Assembly: GCA_002049455.2 (NCBI GenBank)
Contig: KV919042.1
Location: 1 to 64,000 of the forward strand
Source of the DNA: Porphyra umbilicalis
Lineage: Eukaryota; Rhodophyta; Bangiophyceae; Bangiales; Bangiaceae
Length of the DNA: 64,000 bases
Reading direction: 5' to 3'
Shown here piece by piece: positions 34,584 through 47,297 of this stretch (position 1 is the stretch's first letter; each line of letters starts with the position of its first letter). Both the position numbers and the translations under genes were made by a program. The notes under the pieces were generated by a model. The model did no database searches. It was given only the letters and a program-made list of their open reading frames with translations, and was not told the DNA's origin.

Positions 34584-35820
34584 ATGGCTGAAGCTACCAA
34601 GAATGTCCATGACGCGGCCAAGAAGATTGTTATCGTGATCAAGGGCGCGCTTGATTCTTCGATGACGAGCAATGGCGCGGCAAGCACGTCGGCCGCCTCG
34701 CGACGTCTGGTCTTGAGAGGGGCCGGTGGCTGAGGGAGTGGGAAGCAGAAGGCTGACGGCTACGAGGTGGTCGATCAATTGGCCGAGAAGAAGTTCATTA
34801 TGGACGGAGAGGCCCCGGATAGCAGGGGCGGTGCTGCGCGCAACGACTCTGACGGCGCCGTTCAGGCGTCCAGCATGTCGGCTCCGCTCAAGGCCGACTT
34901 GGTTGACGCGTCCGCCAAGAGCTGCAAGATTCCTGTCGATGAGCTTTCTCGTGCGCTGAAGGCCGTGGACGCGCTCGACCTGAAATGGTCAATGCGCACG
35001 CAGCGAGCAGTCCTCCGCGGCGCTGCTATGGAGAAGCGCGCCATTGCATTCCTGTTGGCCGAGCGTATCTATGCCTCCTAGCTCCGAAAAGAGGCCGTAG
35101 AGAAGGTCTACTTGAGCGTGGCGCGCCGGGCGCACTTGACCCTGAAGGTGGCGGAGGCTTTTGGGCCGCATGGAATGGCCTACGTGAACAGCCAGGCCAT
35201 GAAGGACGTGTAGAGGGGACCGTTAAATGCTGCCACGATCACGACCATGGCCGCACCAGCTGCCAAGGCCAGGGCGACTTCGGCGGCAGCGGTGGAAGCA
35301 AAGTAAGGTAAGGAAAAAAGCAGGGCCGTCGCTTGCTGGACGGGCGTGCTCGGGGCGGACCAGCGTACTTCCGCCGCGGCGTTGATGAGGATGAGCAAGC
35401 CGCCGCGGCCTTGGCTGCTAAGACTCAGAGGGGACGGGCAAGGCCGCAGCAGCCTCGGCGGTTGGGACCGACGACGATGAAGTTGTCAATTTCAACGATT
35501 TCTTTGCTAACAAGATCGAGGCTGCGGGTTTCGCTGGTGCGGCGGGGACGGCGAAGACAATGGAGGAGCTGGCAGCGTGTAAACCGAAGATGGCGACGTG
35601 TGGGGGGCCAGCCACCGCGGGAAGTGAGGCGGGTGCGGCTGCAGTGGCACCAAAGCAGACCAACGAGGTCCGCCGAGGCTCCTTCGCTGAACATGAGCCT
35701 CCCCAGGACGGTGCAGAGGCTCGTGTGGCGCGTCGGGCTGATTCTCTACTTTCTGTGGCAGGTGTGCTGAAAGCAGAGATCTTTGAAGGTCCGGAGTGGG
35801 CCTTGCGGCTTGGCGAGTGA
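34584..35820 (+). pseudogene. Decayed coding region of unknown family
   Basis: Not recognised. Starting at an ATG at 34584, plus-strand segments look like real protein but are cut by stops and shifts: MAEATKNVHDAAKKIVIVIK; then YEVVDQLAEKKFIMDGEAPD through IPVDELSRALKAVDALDLKW to an in-frame TAG at 35079-35081; then EAVEKVYLSVARRAHLTLKV and HGMAYVNSQAMKDV; then, in another frame, DDDEVVNFNDFFANKIEAAG; then MEELAACKPKM to a TGA at 35820. The mix of helical, charged and Ala-rich segments would fit a retroelement gag-like or transposon accessory protein, but no catalytic domain is present. Confidence 0.4.
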
Positions 35821-38800
35821 CGAATTTGGTCGCCTGGTGGGGATGAGGCCTCAAGGTTTGTGATAATTGCACAGCGGCGACTTGTACGACGCGGCCGAGT
35901 ACTGTGTAGTGGCCGGGTGGCCTAGTGTGAGACTGCTTGTTTTGTTCTGGATGAGCGGCCGCGTGGACAGCGTGGTCGTAGATTGTGCAGTATTTGTAGC
36001 GATTGGCGTAGTGGTGGTCGACGCTTCGTCGAGCGCTGGTAGATGCTGCGCGCCTGCTTCATGTTCTCGCATTTGAAGAAGTCGTTCTTCGTATTGTTTT
36101 TTTTTTGTTTTTTTTCTGGCAGAGGACACTGGTCAAATCGGCGCTGCTCATCATCATTTGATTTCCTGCTCCTTTGCAGTACGTTCGTTGCTTCATGTTT
36201 CTCTGTGGTTTGACAAACAGTGGACAACACGAAGAACCCGTCTGGCCGTGCAGAGGCCAGGGCTTTGTACGTGCCTTTCAAGCTGCAGCACATGGTTCCA
36301 GCACCCTTTCGACTCTTTCGCTCACCAGGGCCACCAGTGCTGCACGCTTCCAATCGTTTCGTCTGTGCGTGTTCGACCCGTCGATTAATCAGAAGGTTCT
36401 TTTGTCGTTTCCCTTTGTATCTCGGACACGTCCTGAAGCCGGCTGGGCTCCCCTTGCATTCGTTCTGCTTTGCTGATGCCGATGACCTCGTTGTCCTATC
36501 AATGAATGGGCGCCGCGCGGTGCCCAGAAGCGGGGCCGCAGGTGTCAACAGGCGTTTCCATGAACGTTCATCTATCACGCTTCAGAACAGCGAGAGCGGC
36601 AATAAAAGTGGCGTGGCCGGGATCGTGCAACGGCGTGTTCTGACTGGTTTAGAAGAAAATATGGCTCGGCGCCTCGTATTGACCGACTTTCATGCTTCAG
36701 AAGCACGAGACTGGCAGCGGCGGTCGCATGGCCCAAATCACGCAATATCGGGTTCTGATTGGCGCAGAATAAGCAGTGGGACGGCGCACAGCGATGACCA
36801 GATGTTCCGCTTGAGCACCACGAGACCGACAGCTGAAGTAGCGTGGCCCGTTCTTATTGCTGTCTTTCCAATTTTGGTCGATGCCGTCGATGTCAAGAAG
36901 GGTGATCAACTGTGCGAGCGTGCGACTCAGCCATCCATTCAGCCGGATAAAATAGATCGGCCAATGGGCAGTTGACCCAGACTCTGTTTCGACTTCAACC
37001 AGATCGTCCGAAATTGGGAAGACAGCAACAGTTCAGCTTCCTGAGCTGTGACTGGTCGTGTGATGGCCAAAACTTTAAGAAACGAGCGCGCGCCTGTGCT
37101 TTCGTGTGACGCGGTACTGAGGAATTGTTGCGAACAATGATGCCACTTGGAACGCGAGCTGCGATCCACGCTGCCTGTCCGGTCCCCGCTTCGGCCAAGG
37201 CGAGCCAACCAGCGCCCGCCGTCTACTCCTTTTCTCGTGCAAACCCCACCACGCTGACTGTCAGCGCCATACGACCCCCCCCACGTTCATTTCCGCGACG
37301 TTCTCCCTAGCTGTGCTTTTCCCCAGCTGTGCTGCCGCGCACCTGACGCCAAGCTGGGCGAGAGGGTCTCCTCCGGTCAGTGTCGTTGGCGTGGGTGCTG
37401 CGTCCGCCGTGGCGTCCCCAGACCGTGAGTTCGGTCGACGCTCTCACCTCGACACTAATGTTTATTGATAGCACGTACTTCCATTGCTGACCTCCAAAAA
37501 ATGGCGCTTGCAGTGGTTGCAATCATTCAACAGCTTACGTGGATCAATGAGAAGGCTAGAAGTCATAAGAGCTCCTCGCACAGTCTCCTCATGCAGCTCT
37601 GCGCACTGGAAACGCACGTCAGAATGTTAAGAGATCTGGAGAAGCTTTTTGATCGCATGAGAAATCACAGGTCTGGCCCAGAACCCTCACCATGCCCTCT
37701 TTAAGCCAAAGCAAACGGCCCAAAAACCTCATGAAATCTCGTTGTGGGTTGCAAAGGCTCTCCGTGACTCCGGCAAGACACAGTGATTGGCCTGCAAGAT
37801 TCCTGGCGGCAACTTTCTGCCAATATTGCTGATCGCCGAGTTTTGTCCTGGGAGAAAGAGACAGAGACTGACTCTGAATAAGAGCACTCTATCGGTTTAA
37901 AACGACTGTATGAAGGCATCGAAGCCAATAGAAAGCCCGCATTTTGTAAAAGAACCTTGCATCTGGCAGAACTCACTGTTTGTTGCCGCTTTATCCGATT
38001 TTCTTGGCGCGGTGCAAGCTGCCCACGCGAGATCTTGAGATTTTCTGCTGTCTCCTTGCCAGAAAAAATGAGGAGCTGATGTTGATTTTCAGGCTGTATG
38101 GGCACATGTAAGCAAAGCAATCAGGAGCACCCAGTCATTCCCAGGGGCGCATCTGATTGGTGGAGAGAGTCGGTCCGCAAGTCAGTCTCTGTCCACCAGG
38201 ACAAAATTCGGGGATCAGCAATAGTTCGATCGTCTCTTGTCGAACAGCCAATCTGATTTTCTTTCAACGCTGGGTCGTCGGCTCTGCCTCCCTTCTCTCT
38301 GCAGCCGCCATGTTTTGGAGGTCAGGAATATTTTGTCCTTCATTGGCGCAGCAGTGGACCTGCATTGTGGTCACTGGGACGAACGTACGCGGCCCATCCG
38401 CGTACGTTCGACGTAGTGATCACACTGTCACAGAGGTTAGCCAATCGGATGCCCCGCAGCGCTCGTCACATCACACGAACTTTCAGCTAAGAACGGGCCT
38501 CAATCCCTGTAGACTGGCCGGCGCAGACACCGAGGCACGATCGGCCCTCCGAGGCGTGCCCAGATTTTCTCGATGGAAGCACTGCGCCGCAGCCCCTACT
38601 CAGAGGCTGTCCCCCACTCGCAGCTGAATGGGCCTGGCGGCCGCTTCGTGGCCACTCTGCGTGGAGCCCGCCTGTCTGGGACGGGTCGCGTATTCTGGCG
38701 CCCGGGAGAGGGGGTCCCAGATTGTACGACTGTTTTTCATCTGGACTGTCGGCCAGTGGCCGCGCTGTCCTTTTCACAGGGAGAAGGGGTCGCCGCGGCC

Positions 38801-40080
38801 CGTACTGTGCAGAGAAATCCGACGGAGCAGAGAGTTCCTCGTTTTTTTCTGGCGCCTTCAGCGCGCGTGAATCAAAACTGGCAGCAGACAGTCAATGCGT
38901 AATCCGGAGCTTGCTGGGGTAGGGGGTGGTGGTCCTCTCATTTGCTGCCCTGATTGTCGGCGCGCGTTTGGCCTCTCACGGGCCTGAGTCATGATGCCAT
39001 CCTCACGAGGCTTTCAGGACTCCAGACGGACACCTGTTCTGATCCGCTCGGGAGCTACACGTCCCGGGCCCAAGCGACGAGCTCTGGGGCTACAAAGGGA
39101 GCGTTGTGGTATTATCTTTTGAGGCAGCCAGTGGTCCGCCCCGTGGAGCCATCTAACAGACTCCCTGGGCGCAGTGAAGACACTCACAGGCGGTGCGACC
39201 GCGTGCGCACCAGTACTGCAATCAGGGGTCGGCGTTCGCTCCTGCCAACAGGCCGCGCTCCCCATCCGCCGACCCGACCACGCACGCTCCGTCATCGACT
39301 CGCCAAGCGCGTACTCTCCGTCACTCACTAACCGCCGTATTGCCCACTAGAAGTCGTAGTGATGCCGCATCCCGATCGCACGACGCCACTGTCGCTGTAC
39401 TGCGCCGTTTGTTTGACTAAGACGCCCGCTCGCGAGTAGCAGCCATTTTTTCTGACAGCGGTCATCGACTCGTGCGCACGCGCTCGCGTCATCTACAGGA
39501 CGAGCTGTCGCCACCTAGCTGCGCATGTTGTAGCTATTGGATCCGCTGAGCAAGCAACAAAATGCGGCTCTATCCCAGCTCCAGCCGGGCGGCAGCGATG
39601 GCTTCGACTCCTCCGTCTTTCCGCACGTCCCCTCCGCGGACGCCGCCACGCGCGCGCGTTCCGCCGTCTCTGCCACCCGGGCCGACCGCAGCTAGAGCAT
39701 CGTCACCCTCCCAACGACACGCGGACACTACCTCTCACATTGTGGCCGCTGCTTGTGGGTCGGCACGTGACGCGAGGGCTAGTGCTTCTGCGAGCCCGGC
39801 CGGCGCCGCGGTGATGCCGCAAGCCACTGGCACTGCCACTTTGCCCCTGATGGCCAGGGCGCGCCCTCACAACGACTCCCCCGTGTTCACTCCCCGCCCA
39901 CGCTACGGCCGGCGCGCACCGACGATCTCGAAGTCCCAATTGCCACGGGAATTGGGTAGCATCTGCACCGGGTGTATGAGGTCTCTGAGCGTTACCAGCA
40001 ACGTGAGTATGTGCCTCCGCGGTTTTCCATGCCCTTGGGATGTCCGGCCCGCGGCGCAGCCGGGCTGGGGCTAGCAGTGG
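35821..40080. other. Spacer left of the gypsy cluster
   Basis: No gene recognised. Contents noted: T-runs at 36098-36115, a long inverted repeat at 38367-38423 (listed separately) and, at 39562-40078, a frame from an ATG with Ser/Pro/Ala-rich composition. In an overlapping frame the latter gives LHRVYEVSERYQQREYVPPR just before the LTR, possibly the remnant of a gag or host gene cut by element A. Confidence 0.4.
38367..38423. repeat. Long hairpin-forming inverted repeat
   Basis: Perfect 13-nt inner arms CGAACGTACGCGG and CCGCGTACGTTCG flank a 5-nt loop (38380-38410). The symmetry extends outward imperfectly to 26-nt arms (GTGGTCACT on the left, AGTGATCAC on the right). Confidence 0.8.
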
Positions 40081-40808
40081 TGTGACGGTCCGTCACATGG
40101 CCCCCACACTCCGGGAACCAGATTTCCCGGAAATATGCCCCACTAACGCATGTTTCAAATTGTTGCGTTGGCGACCCACTTGTGATCATCTCGTGGCTCA
40201 CCAACCACAACCGGAACTCCAATACTTCCCTGGGATTCGTAACCCCCCCGAGCGGGCCCCTACTGAAGGGCCTAATTTTGTGTAAACCCAACTTGGATTA
40301 TCGACTTATGTTACTTTGTGCCCCTGACCCCGGGGCGCCGCGAGGGTGTCACGTAGCACCCTTCCCCCGCCTCTACTCAAGGCGGTATTAGAAGCTTCGG
40401 CCGTCCTCCGGCTTATGGGCCCAGTGGGCCCTGATGAGGGGGCTTTCCGTGGGTCCTTTGAGGGTGTCTGAGGAGGGTTTTCCGAGGGTGCTTTGAGGGA
40501 GTCTGGGGAGGGTTTTCCGAGGGTCCTTTGAGGGTGTCTGAAGAGGGTTTTCCGAGCGTCCGAGGGGAACGGATGGGATAAGAGGGTGCGGCGTGAGTGT
40601 CGCCTCGAGGCCTTCGACGCGGGCAAGTAAACTTCCGGTCACACAACTCGTGTTTGTCGCTCGGGGCGCCTTCCCCCGGTCGACGCCGTGCGTGTGTGCT
40701 CTTCGGGGTTTCCTTCCGGGGCGGGTATTCCCCGACAGCACTACCCGGCGACACGGTTTGGCTCGCCCCCCCCCCAACTGGGCGGGGTAGGCTGAGCGTT
40801 TTGTCACA
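40081..40808 (+). repeat. 5' LTR of element A
   Basis: 728 bp, from TGTGACGG to TTGTCACA, the same ends as the other two LTRs in the window. It begins with a palindrome (TGTGACGG-T-CCGTCACA). Three tandem copies of a 35-bp unit starting GGGTCCTTTGAGGG lie at 40451-40555. Confidence 0.92.
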
Positions 40809-40810
40809 TT

Positions 40811-40828
40811 TGGTGGAGCAGCAGGGGA
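40811..40828 (+). other. Primer-binding site of element A
   Basis: TGGTGGAGCAGCAGGGG starts 2 nt after the LTR and begins with TGG, the complement of a tRNA CCA end. The same string follows the LTR of element C (57026) and, inverted, the relic at 52741-52757. Which tRNA it pairs with cannot be told here. Confidence 0.65.
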
Positions 40829-40970
40829 GGAAGGCAACTCAACCTTCCTCGGGGTGGTGGCGGTGCGCCAACCCGCCTCGGGGGGAACCTCGTTGTTCCC
40901 CCTCCCCTTGGTGCCTAGCGCTGCGGGCGGTGCCCCGCAACGCCAGGTTTGGCTAAGTCCGGCCGGGTCG

Positions 40971-43222
40971 ATGGCCGATGGGGGGGGGGATGGAGACCCC
41001 CCTGGTGTCGAGGTGCCTGGTGCCGGGGCGGATGAGATTAGCCCCCCGGAGGCGGATCGTCGGTTGACGATCGCCACACCAGTGCAGGCACCACGGATGC
41101 GGGTGCCCGCGGGGCGCGGACTTTGTTCCAACCCTTGCCCCCGGGCCTCGATCCGAGTGGGACTCGCCCCCCGGCAGGCGCCCCCTCGGGTAGTACTCAC
41201 CCCGAGGCGGTCCTGTCGGGTGCTGGCACTCATTTCGGCGTAGGACAGCTGCCCGACGTTACCACGTGGGGCGGTGGGTCTGTGCCACCACCGGCACGGG
41301 AACCTGCGGGTGGGAGCTCTAGTCGTGCTCCCCCAGGTTCACGGAGTGCCAAGGGTGCCCCGGCGCTTGAGCACGGCGCCGGGACCCACGGTATCGGTCC
41401 CCCGGCCCTCGGGCCCGGTGGCAGATCCCCTCTCGGTGCTTGGGAGGGGGGGGCGATGCCAGGATCGGCACGGGAGCCTGCAGACGGGAGCTCTAGTCGT
41501 GCTCCCCAAGGCTCACGGGGTGCCAGGGATGGCCAGGGTCTCGAGTGTCGAGACGCCGTGGCCGAGGTCGTTCGGTCCGAAGTTACCCGATCGCTAGTTA
41601 CGATGTTGAGGGGCTCTACGCCCAGGCCCGCTGAGCGGCGGGGCCGAGCCCGACGCTCTGCTCGTCGGCGCCGACGCGAGAGCTCGTCGTCGTCGTCGAC
41701 CACTGACGTCTCCCGCTCGGGGGACGAGTCAGCTGTTGCGGCCCTACTTGGTGCGTTCCGTGCTACCCCCCCGCCGTCGACGGTGAGGGAGGGCACTCGG
41801 GGTATTGACCCGAGGGCCCAACCGACTCCTGACTCGGCGGAGGGTGAGCGAGGCGGGGGAGCGGCGCGAGGGTTACCCCGGGGTATTGACCCGGGGTTCC
41901 CGACGCAACTCTCCTCCGCGACCGATCCAGAGGCTGGGGGGTGGCCTACTCAACCCACCCCGACACCTTCAACTCGGGTGGTGCCGCCCAAGATTGTGGT
42001 GAACCACCCGTCCTACCGGGTGATGTTCGATTGTGAGACCTACGCGCTAGACAACAAGTCGGTTGCCTACGCGCGGCGCCAGGCCCGTTCTCTGGTCCGG
42101 CGCAAGAAAGAGGTCGCTCAGTCCTTCGGGGTGAACGACGAGTGGGATGGTTCCCCCCCGGCCAAGGTCTTCCAGTTCTTGCGCAAGTTTGCCAAGGCCT
42201 GTGACGACAACAACATCTCCGAAGGCGAAGCCTTCTACATCCTCCAAGACTTCACGAAGGAACCTCTCAAGTCAGAGGTGATGATGGTTATGCCAACTCT
42301 CCGGGCGGGTAACCCCGGCGAGGTCACTTCATACTTTGAGCTCATCAACTGGATGATCCGGCGTCACGTCGACGAGGCCTCGGTGGCTACTCTAGTCGAG
42401 ACCCTGAAAGTCGCGGTCCAACGGGACGACGAGGACGAGTTGTCCTTCGCCGAGCACCTCCGCCGCCTCAACACCGAGTGCGGGTTCATGTACGGGGAGG
42501 GCGCCCTCAAGGGGCGCTTTGTGGAAGGTGTCCACCGCGCGGCGCGCGCCACTGTGCGCGAGCGCAACACCCCCGGCTTGACTGTGGCGGAGCTGGCTCG
42601 CGTCGCCCAGACTAAGGGCGACGAACACCTCTGGCTACGACTTGAGCAGCACAAGAAGCTGACCAAGGAGCGAGAAGCACTCGCGGAGGAGGCCCGTCTC
42701 CGGTGACAAGCTCGGGCGGCCGCCCTTCCCCGGATCACTGGGGGGGCGCGGGGTTACCAACCGCGGGACGCCCCCGTCCGGACCGTCGGGGCCGTGGGTG
42801 CCCCCACTCCGGGCTCCCGGTACAATGGGTCCCGACCAAAGACTCCGGGCGGCTCGACTCCCGGGGGCAAAGACATCCCGCGCTACCGCTCCCGACCGAG
42901 GGATGGGCCTTCCCGACCCAAATCCCGGTCGGAAGAGTACCCTTGCTGGCAGTGTGGCAAGGTGGGCCAATTGGCCGAGGTGTGCCCCGACTTGGACGCA
43001 CGCGTACGCGACCGATTGGCCATACCCAGTCGGTGGTCCCCTCTCGGGACGTCCTCGGGCTCCCGCGACACCCCGCGAGCGGGCCGTCGAGTAGCCGTGG
43101 CCAATCCCCACGAGGACTCCAGCCCAAGCGGCGAGGATTCGACGCCGCTTGAGAAGGGGGAACCGCAGACCGAGCCCGAGTGCGGACCCACCACCTCCTC
43201 TGAGTCCGAGGAGGGAAACTAG
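40971..43222 (+). pseudogene. Gypsy gag, element A
   Basis: Starts at the ATG at 40971 (MADGGGDGDPPG). A frameshift in a C-run near 41045 moves it to the frame that runs to 43222. A Gly/Pro/Ser-rich matrix-like N-terminus includes a poly-Ser stretch. A capsid (retrotransposon gag) domain follows at ~41990-42640: VMFDCETYALDNKS, NPGEVTSYFELINWMIR, GALKGRFVEGVHRAARATV. An in-frame TGA at 42704-42706 stands where element C has CGA, a C-to-T change. The zinc knuckle reads CWQCGKVGQLAEVCPD, with Gln where the metal-binding His should be. Gag packages the element's RNA in virus-like particles. This copy cannot make an intact protein. Confidence 0.85.
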
Positions 43223-43284
43223 TAGCCACCGGTGTTGGGCCCTCCCCGCGGCAACCGGTGGACCCAACCCGGGACGTGGATAAG

Positions 43285-46200
43285 ATGCCAGTACGCATCC
43301 TATCCCGACCCAAGGAGATCCGCCCCCGGGACGCACCCCTCCCGAAGGGGGTAGGCGGCCAGAACGTGGTGGCCATCCTGACGGGGTCCAACTACCAGGT
43401 GGCCAGTCGCGTCTGGCTAGACGCGGGGCGTGAGCTAGCCCTCCGCGTCATAGTCGACACGGGGTCGTGTGTCTCCCTAGTACGGGAAGCGCTACTCCCC
43501 CCGGAGATGGAGGTGGCGCCCTTAGACGCGGCTACCGCCCAGTTGTTTGACATGAATGGGGGACTCCTTCCCATCACGGGCACCGTGACTCTTACGGTGC
43601 GAGTCGGCACTTACTCCACCCCAGTCACGTGTGGGGTAGTGCCGGGCATGTCGGTCCCCCTGCTCCTAGGGACCGACTACACTGACGTCCGTGTCCCCAA
43701 CATTTGCGGGCCCAAGGGGTACATCTGGTTACTAAACGGATGTAGGGTCCCCATCCTCCATCGGGGTAAGACGGTGTCGTATGCCCGGGCGGACCAACCC
43801 CAGTCGGAGGCCGCTAGTGAGGCGGACACCAAGGTTCGCCTAGCACACGAGGTGGTTATACCCCCGCGGTCCCGGGGATACGTCCCAGTACAGACGTCAT
43901 TCCAAGGGAATGGGGTCATCACCCAGCGCCATCGAGTGTATGAGCGCCACCGCGTGCATGTTGCAATTGGCACCATGGACTGCACCGCCAATCAGACGTG
44001 GTGGGTGGAGGTATCCCATACGCGGAATACGAGTAAGCGACTCCCCAAGGGCATGGTCATGGGGCATATGTCGGCCTTCTCCGGTACGGTAGCCGCCATA
44101 TCCCGAGAGGACTGTGCTGCACTCAGCCCCAGTCCGACCACCGCGCCCGGCGCAACAGACCCCGTGGAGGAGCCTCACGTTCATACTTCGAACGTGCCCG
44201 AGGGGCTGCGGCCTCAAGTGCTCGCCCTAATGGAAAAGCACCGAGCCCTCTGGAGTGGGCAATTGGGCTCCATCAAGGCTACGGAGCACCGGATCGAGTT
44301 GAAGCCGGGCTCCAAGCCCGTCCGGCTCAACCCCTACCGGATGGGTCCCCGAACTAGGGAACTCATCAAGGCCCAAGTCGACCGAATGCTCAAGCTCGAA
44401 GTTATAGAGCCCAGCCAGAGTGAATGGGCTAGCCCGGTGGTACTCATCCCGAAGCCCGACGGGAGTCCCCGGTTCTGCATCGACTATCGGCAGTTGAACG
44501 AGCGCACAGTACGCGACTCGTATCCACTACCCCGGATGGACGACTGCCTCGACTTCTTAGGGGATGCACAGTTCTTCTCCACGTTGGACTGCAGCGCGGG
44601 GTACTGGCAGATCCCCCTAGCCGAGGAGGATAAGCCGAAGACGGCATTCACTTGCCACTGTGGGACGTACCAGTGTACGCGTCTTCCGTTTGGCCTGTGC
44701 AATGCCCCTGCCACTTTCCAGCGGGCTATTGACATGATCCTATCCGCAGTCAAGTGGCAGAATGTGCTCGTCTACTTAGACGACCTCATCATCTTCTCCG
44801 CCGATGCCGAGTCGCACCTGTCCCACTTGGACATGGTGCTCATCTTACTCGGGAAGCACGGGGTCACCCTCAAGGCACAGAAGTGCCACCTCTTTACTAA
44901 CGAGGTGCAGTACCTTGGCCATGTAGTCCGGCCAGGACGCTTGAGTGTGAACGAGAAGAACCTCAAGGCCATCAAGAAGGCCAGCTTCCCCCAGACCCAA
45001 ACCCAACTTAGGAGTTTCCTGGGGATGTGTAATGTCTACCGTCGGTTCACGGTAGACTTCGCAAAGACCGCGAAGCCGCTGAACAACTTGAACAGCGTAA
45101 AGCTTCCTAAGCGGTTGAGTCCCCCTACTCCGGAGGAACAGAACGCGTTCGACAAACTACGCGAACAGCTATGCCACCCGCCCATCCTTGCGATACCGCG
45201 CAAAGAGGGGAAGTACATCATCGATGTGGACGCTAGCTACGACCAGCTAGGGTGCTGCCTACTACAGCAGCAACCCGATGGCAAGTACCTGCCCGTAGGC
45301 TACTTCAGTAAGGGCCTACTACCGGCGGAGAAGAACTACACCGTCACCAAGATTGAGGGACTAGGTGTGGTTTGGGCGGTCGGTTTACTACGACCGTACA
45401 TCGAAGGCACCAAGTTCCTCATCCGGTGTGACCACAAGGCACTGAAGTGGATACTAACCACGACGGCCTGCACCAAAAATCGACTCAATCTTTGGCGCAT
45501 CCTCCTCTCGGAGTTCGACTATGATGTGGAGTACAAGCCCGGCCCCCAACATGCGGTGGCCGACGCTCTGTCCCGCATCCCGACTGAGGGGCTGGACACG
45601 GGACCCATCTCCCAGGAGATCCCCACAGTCGGGGTGACCACTCGATCGGGGGGGTACTCGATCCCCGACTCCCCGAGAACAGGGAGACTGCCCGCATACC
45701 CCTGGGCGAACTAGTCCAGAAGCAGGCGACAGACGAGTTCTGTCAGGGGGTCAAGAAGTTACTTGACACCCCCACACCCACGCGCTTCTACGAGAACGCA
45801 GACGGGTTGTTGTGTCGTCGCGGACACCGCGAGGGGACCCAGCAGGTACTGGTCCCCCAGTCCCTAGTCAAGGACGTATTACGGGCGGAGCACTCCTCCC
45901 CCTTGGCTGCGCATCCAGGTGGGACGCGCATGTACCAGACCCTGCGGGACCAATACTACTGGCCCTCGCTGGCGATGGATGTGTTCGGGTGGGTGGCAGC
46001 TTGCCCCACCTGTGCTAAGAACCGGCTCATGGGTACGCAGAGTAAAGCGTTCGTGAGGTTGTTCCCCGCGATGGAACCCTTCGCAGCGCTGGCCATTGAC
46101 TTACTTGGCCCCCTGCCCAGGACCCCCGAAGGATATGAGTATATCCTTGTTATTTGTGACCGATTTACTAAGGTCACTCGGGCGGTCCCGCTTCGAGACA

Positions 46201-47175
46201 TCACCGCTCTGGATGTTCTCAGCGCGTTCCTCGACACGTGGGTTGCTAGCTATGGGATCCCCGATTCAATTCTATCGGATAACGGACCCCAATTCGCTGC
46301 CGTACTCTGGCAAGGGGTGCTCAAGACCCTGGGTATTGAACCTAACTATGCCACCCCTTACCACCCACAAATTAATGGGCAGGTCGAACGGTTTCATAAG
46401 ACCTTAGTTAAGCAACTACGCCACTACGTAAGTGACCACGTAGTTACGTGGTCCCGATACTTAAGCCTGGTAGTAACGGCTTACAATTCGCAAGTGCATA
46501 GTAGCACCGGGCAGATCCCCTTTGCGTTCGTAAGCCCCCGACGGCTTACTCCCGTGGCCCTCGAGCGACTTACAGCGGGTACCGACCCCGGGGAGATAGT
46601 AACCCCGGGCGAGCCAAGGAGAATTTCCTCCAGCGCCTTGACTCCCTTATCCCCCTAGTACGGGAGACCATGGAGAAGGCACAGGCCCGGTACAAACGAG
46701 CATTCGACAAGCGCGTGCAGACTCGCCGCGAAGCCCTCCAAGTTGGAGACTGGGTATTCGTGAAGTCCCACGAGAACCAGGGGGGTAAGCTCGTCTTCAA
46801 GACACTGGGACCCTACCAGATCTTGAAGACCGACGGGCGTCGGCTTACCATCGAAAGTGACGATGGTATCCGGACCATCAATGGGAACCACGCCACCCGG
46901 GCCCCGGAACCACCCGAGGGGACCCGGCGTGGGCGCGGGCACTGACCGCGTGGCGGGTCCCGTCCCTCCCCTCATCGGCCAGTAAACCGATTGAGGCTGT
47001 CTTCGACCGCTTTGTCGGACAGGGGTACGATGACCAGGAGCGACTCATGCTCAAGGTCAGGTGGTTCGGGTATGGACCCCGGGAGGACTCCTGGCACTAT
47101 GTGGAGGACCTCCCGGCTGAGAAGGTCCGCCAGCACTGTGTGCGGCACCGGCTCACGATGAGAAGAAGGGTATAA
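43285..47175 (+). pseudogene. Gypsy pol, element A, with chromodomain
   Basis: First ATG at 43285, in a frame open from 43258. Domains in order: aspartic protease (VIVDTGSCVSLV, ~43450); reverse transcriptase, with YLDD at 44773-44784 and DCSAGYWQIPLAEEDKPKTA before it; RNase H (IDVDASYDQLGCC, DHKALKWIL); integrase, with an HHCC finger (EHSSPLAAHPGGTRMY ... CPTCAKN) and core residues in AIDLLGPLP, SDNGPQF and GQVERFHKTL; and a C-terminal chromodomain (~46981-47172; RWFGYGPREDSWHYVEDLP). Frameshifts near 45650, 46610 and 46920 break the frame, each one base relative to element C. Makes cDNA and inserts it; the chromodomain would steer integration to marked chromatin. Confidence 0.9.
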
Positions 47176-47297
47176 TACAACTAACAACCCCCAGTACGGG
47201 GTACCCCTCGCACACACCCCCGACAATAGATCCAACCCAACTAGGGACAAGCCCACAGGGGCCGGGCTGCGCATCACTGAGCGCCCCGGCGCCCCAC

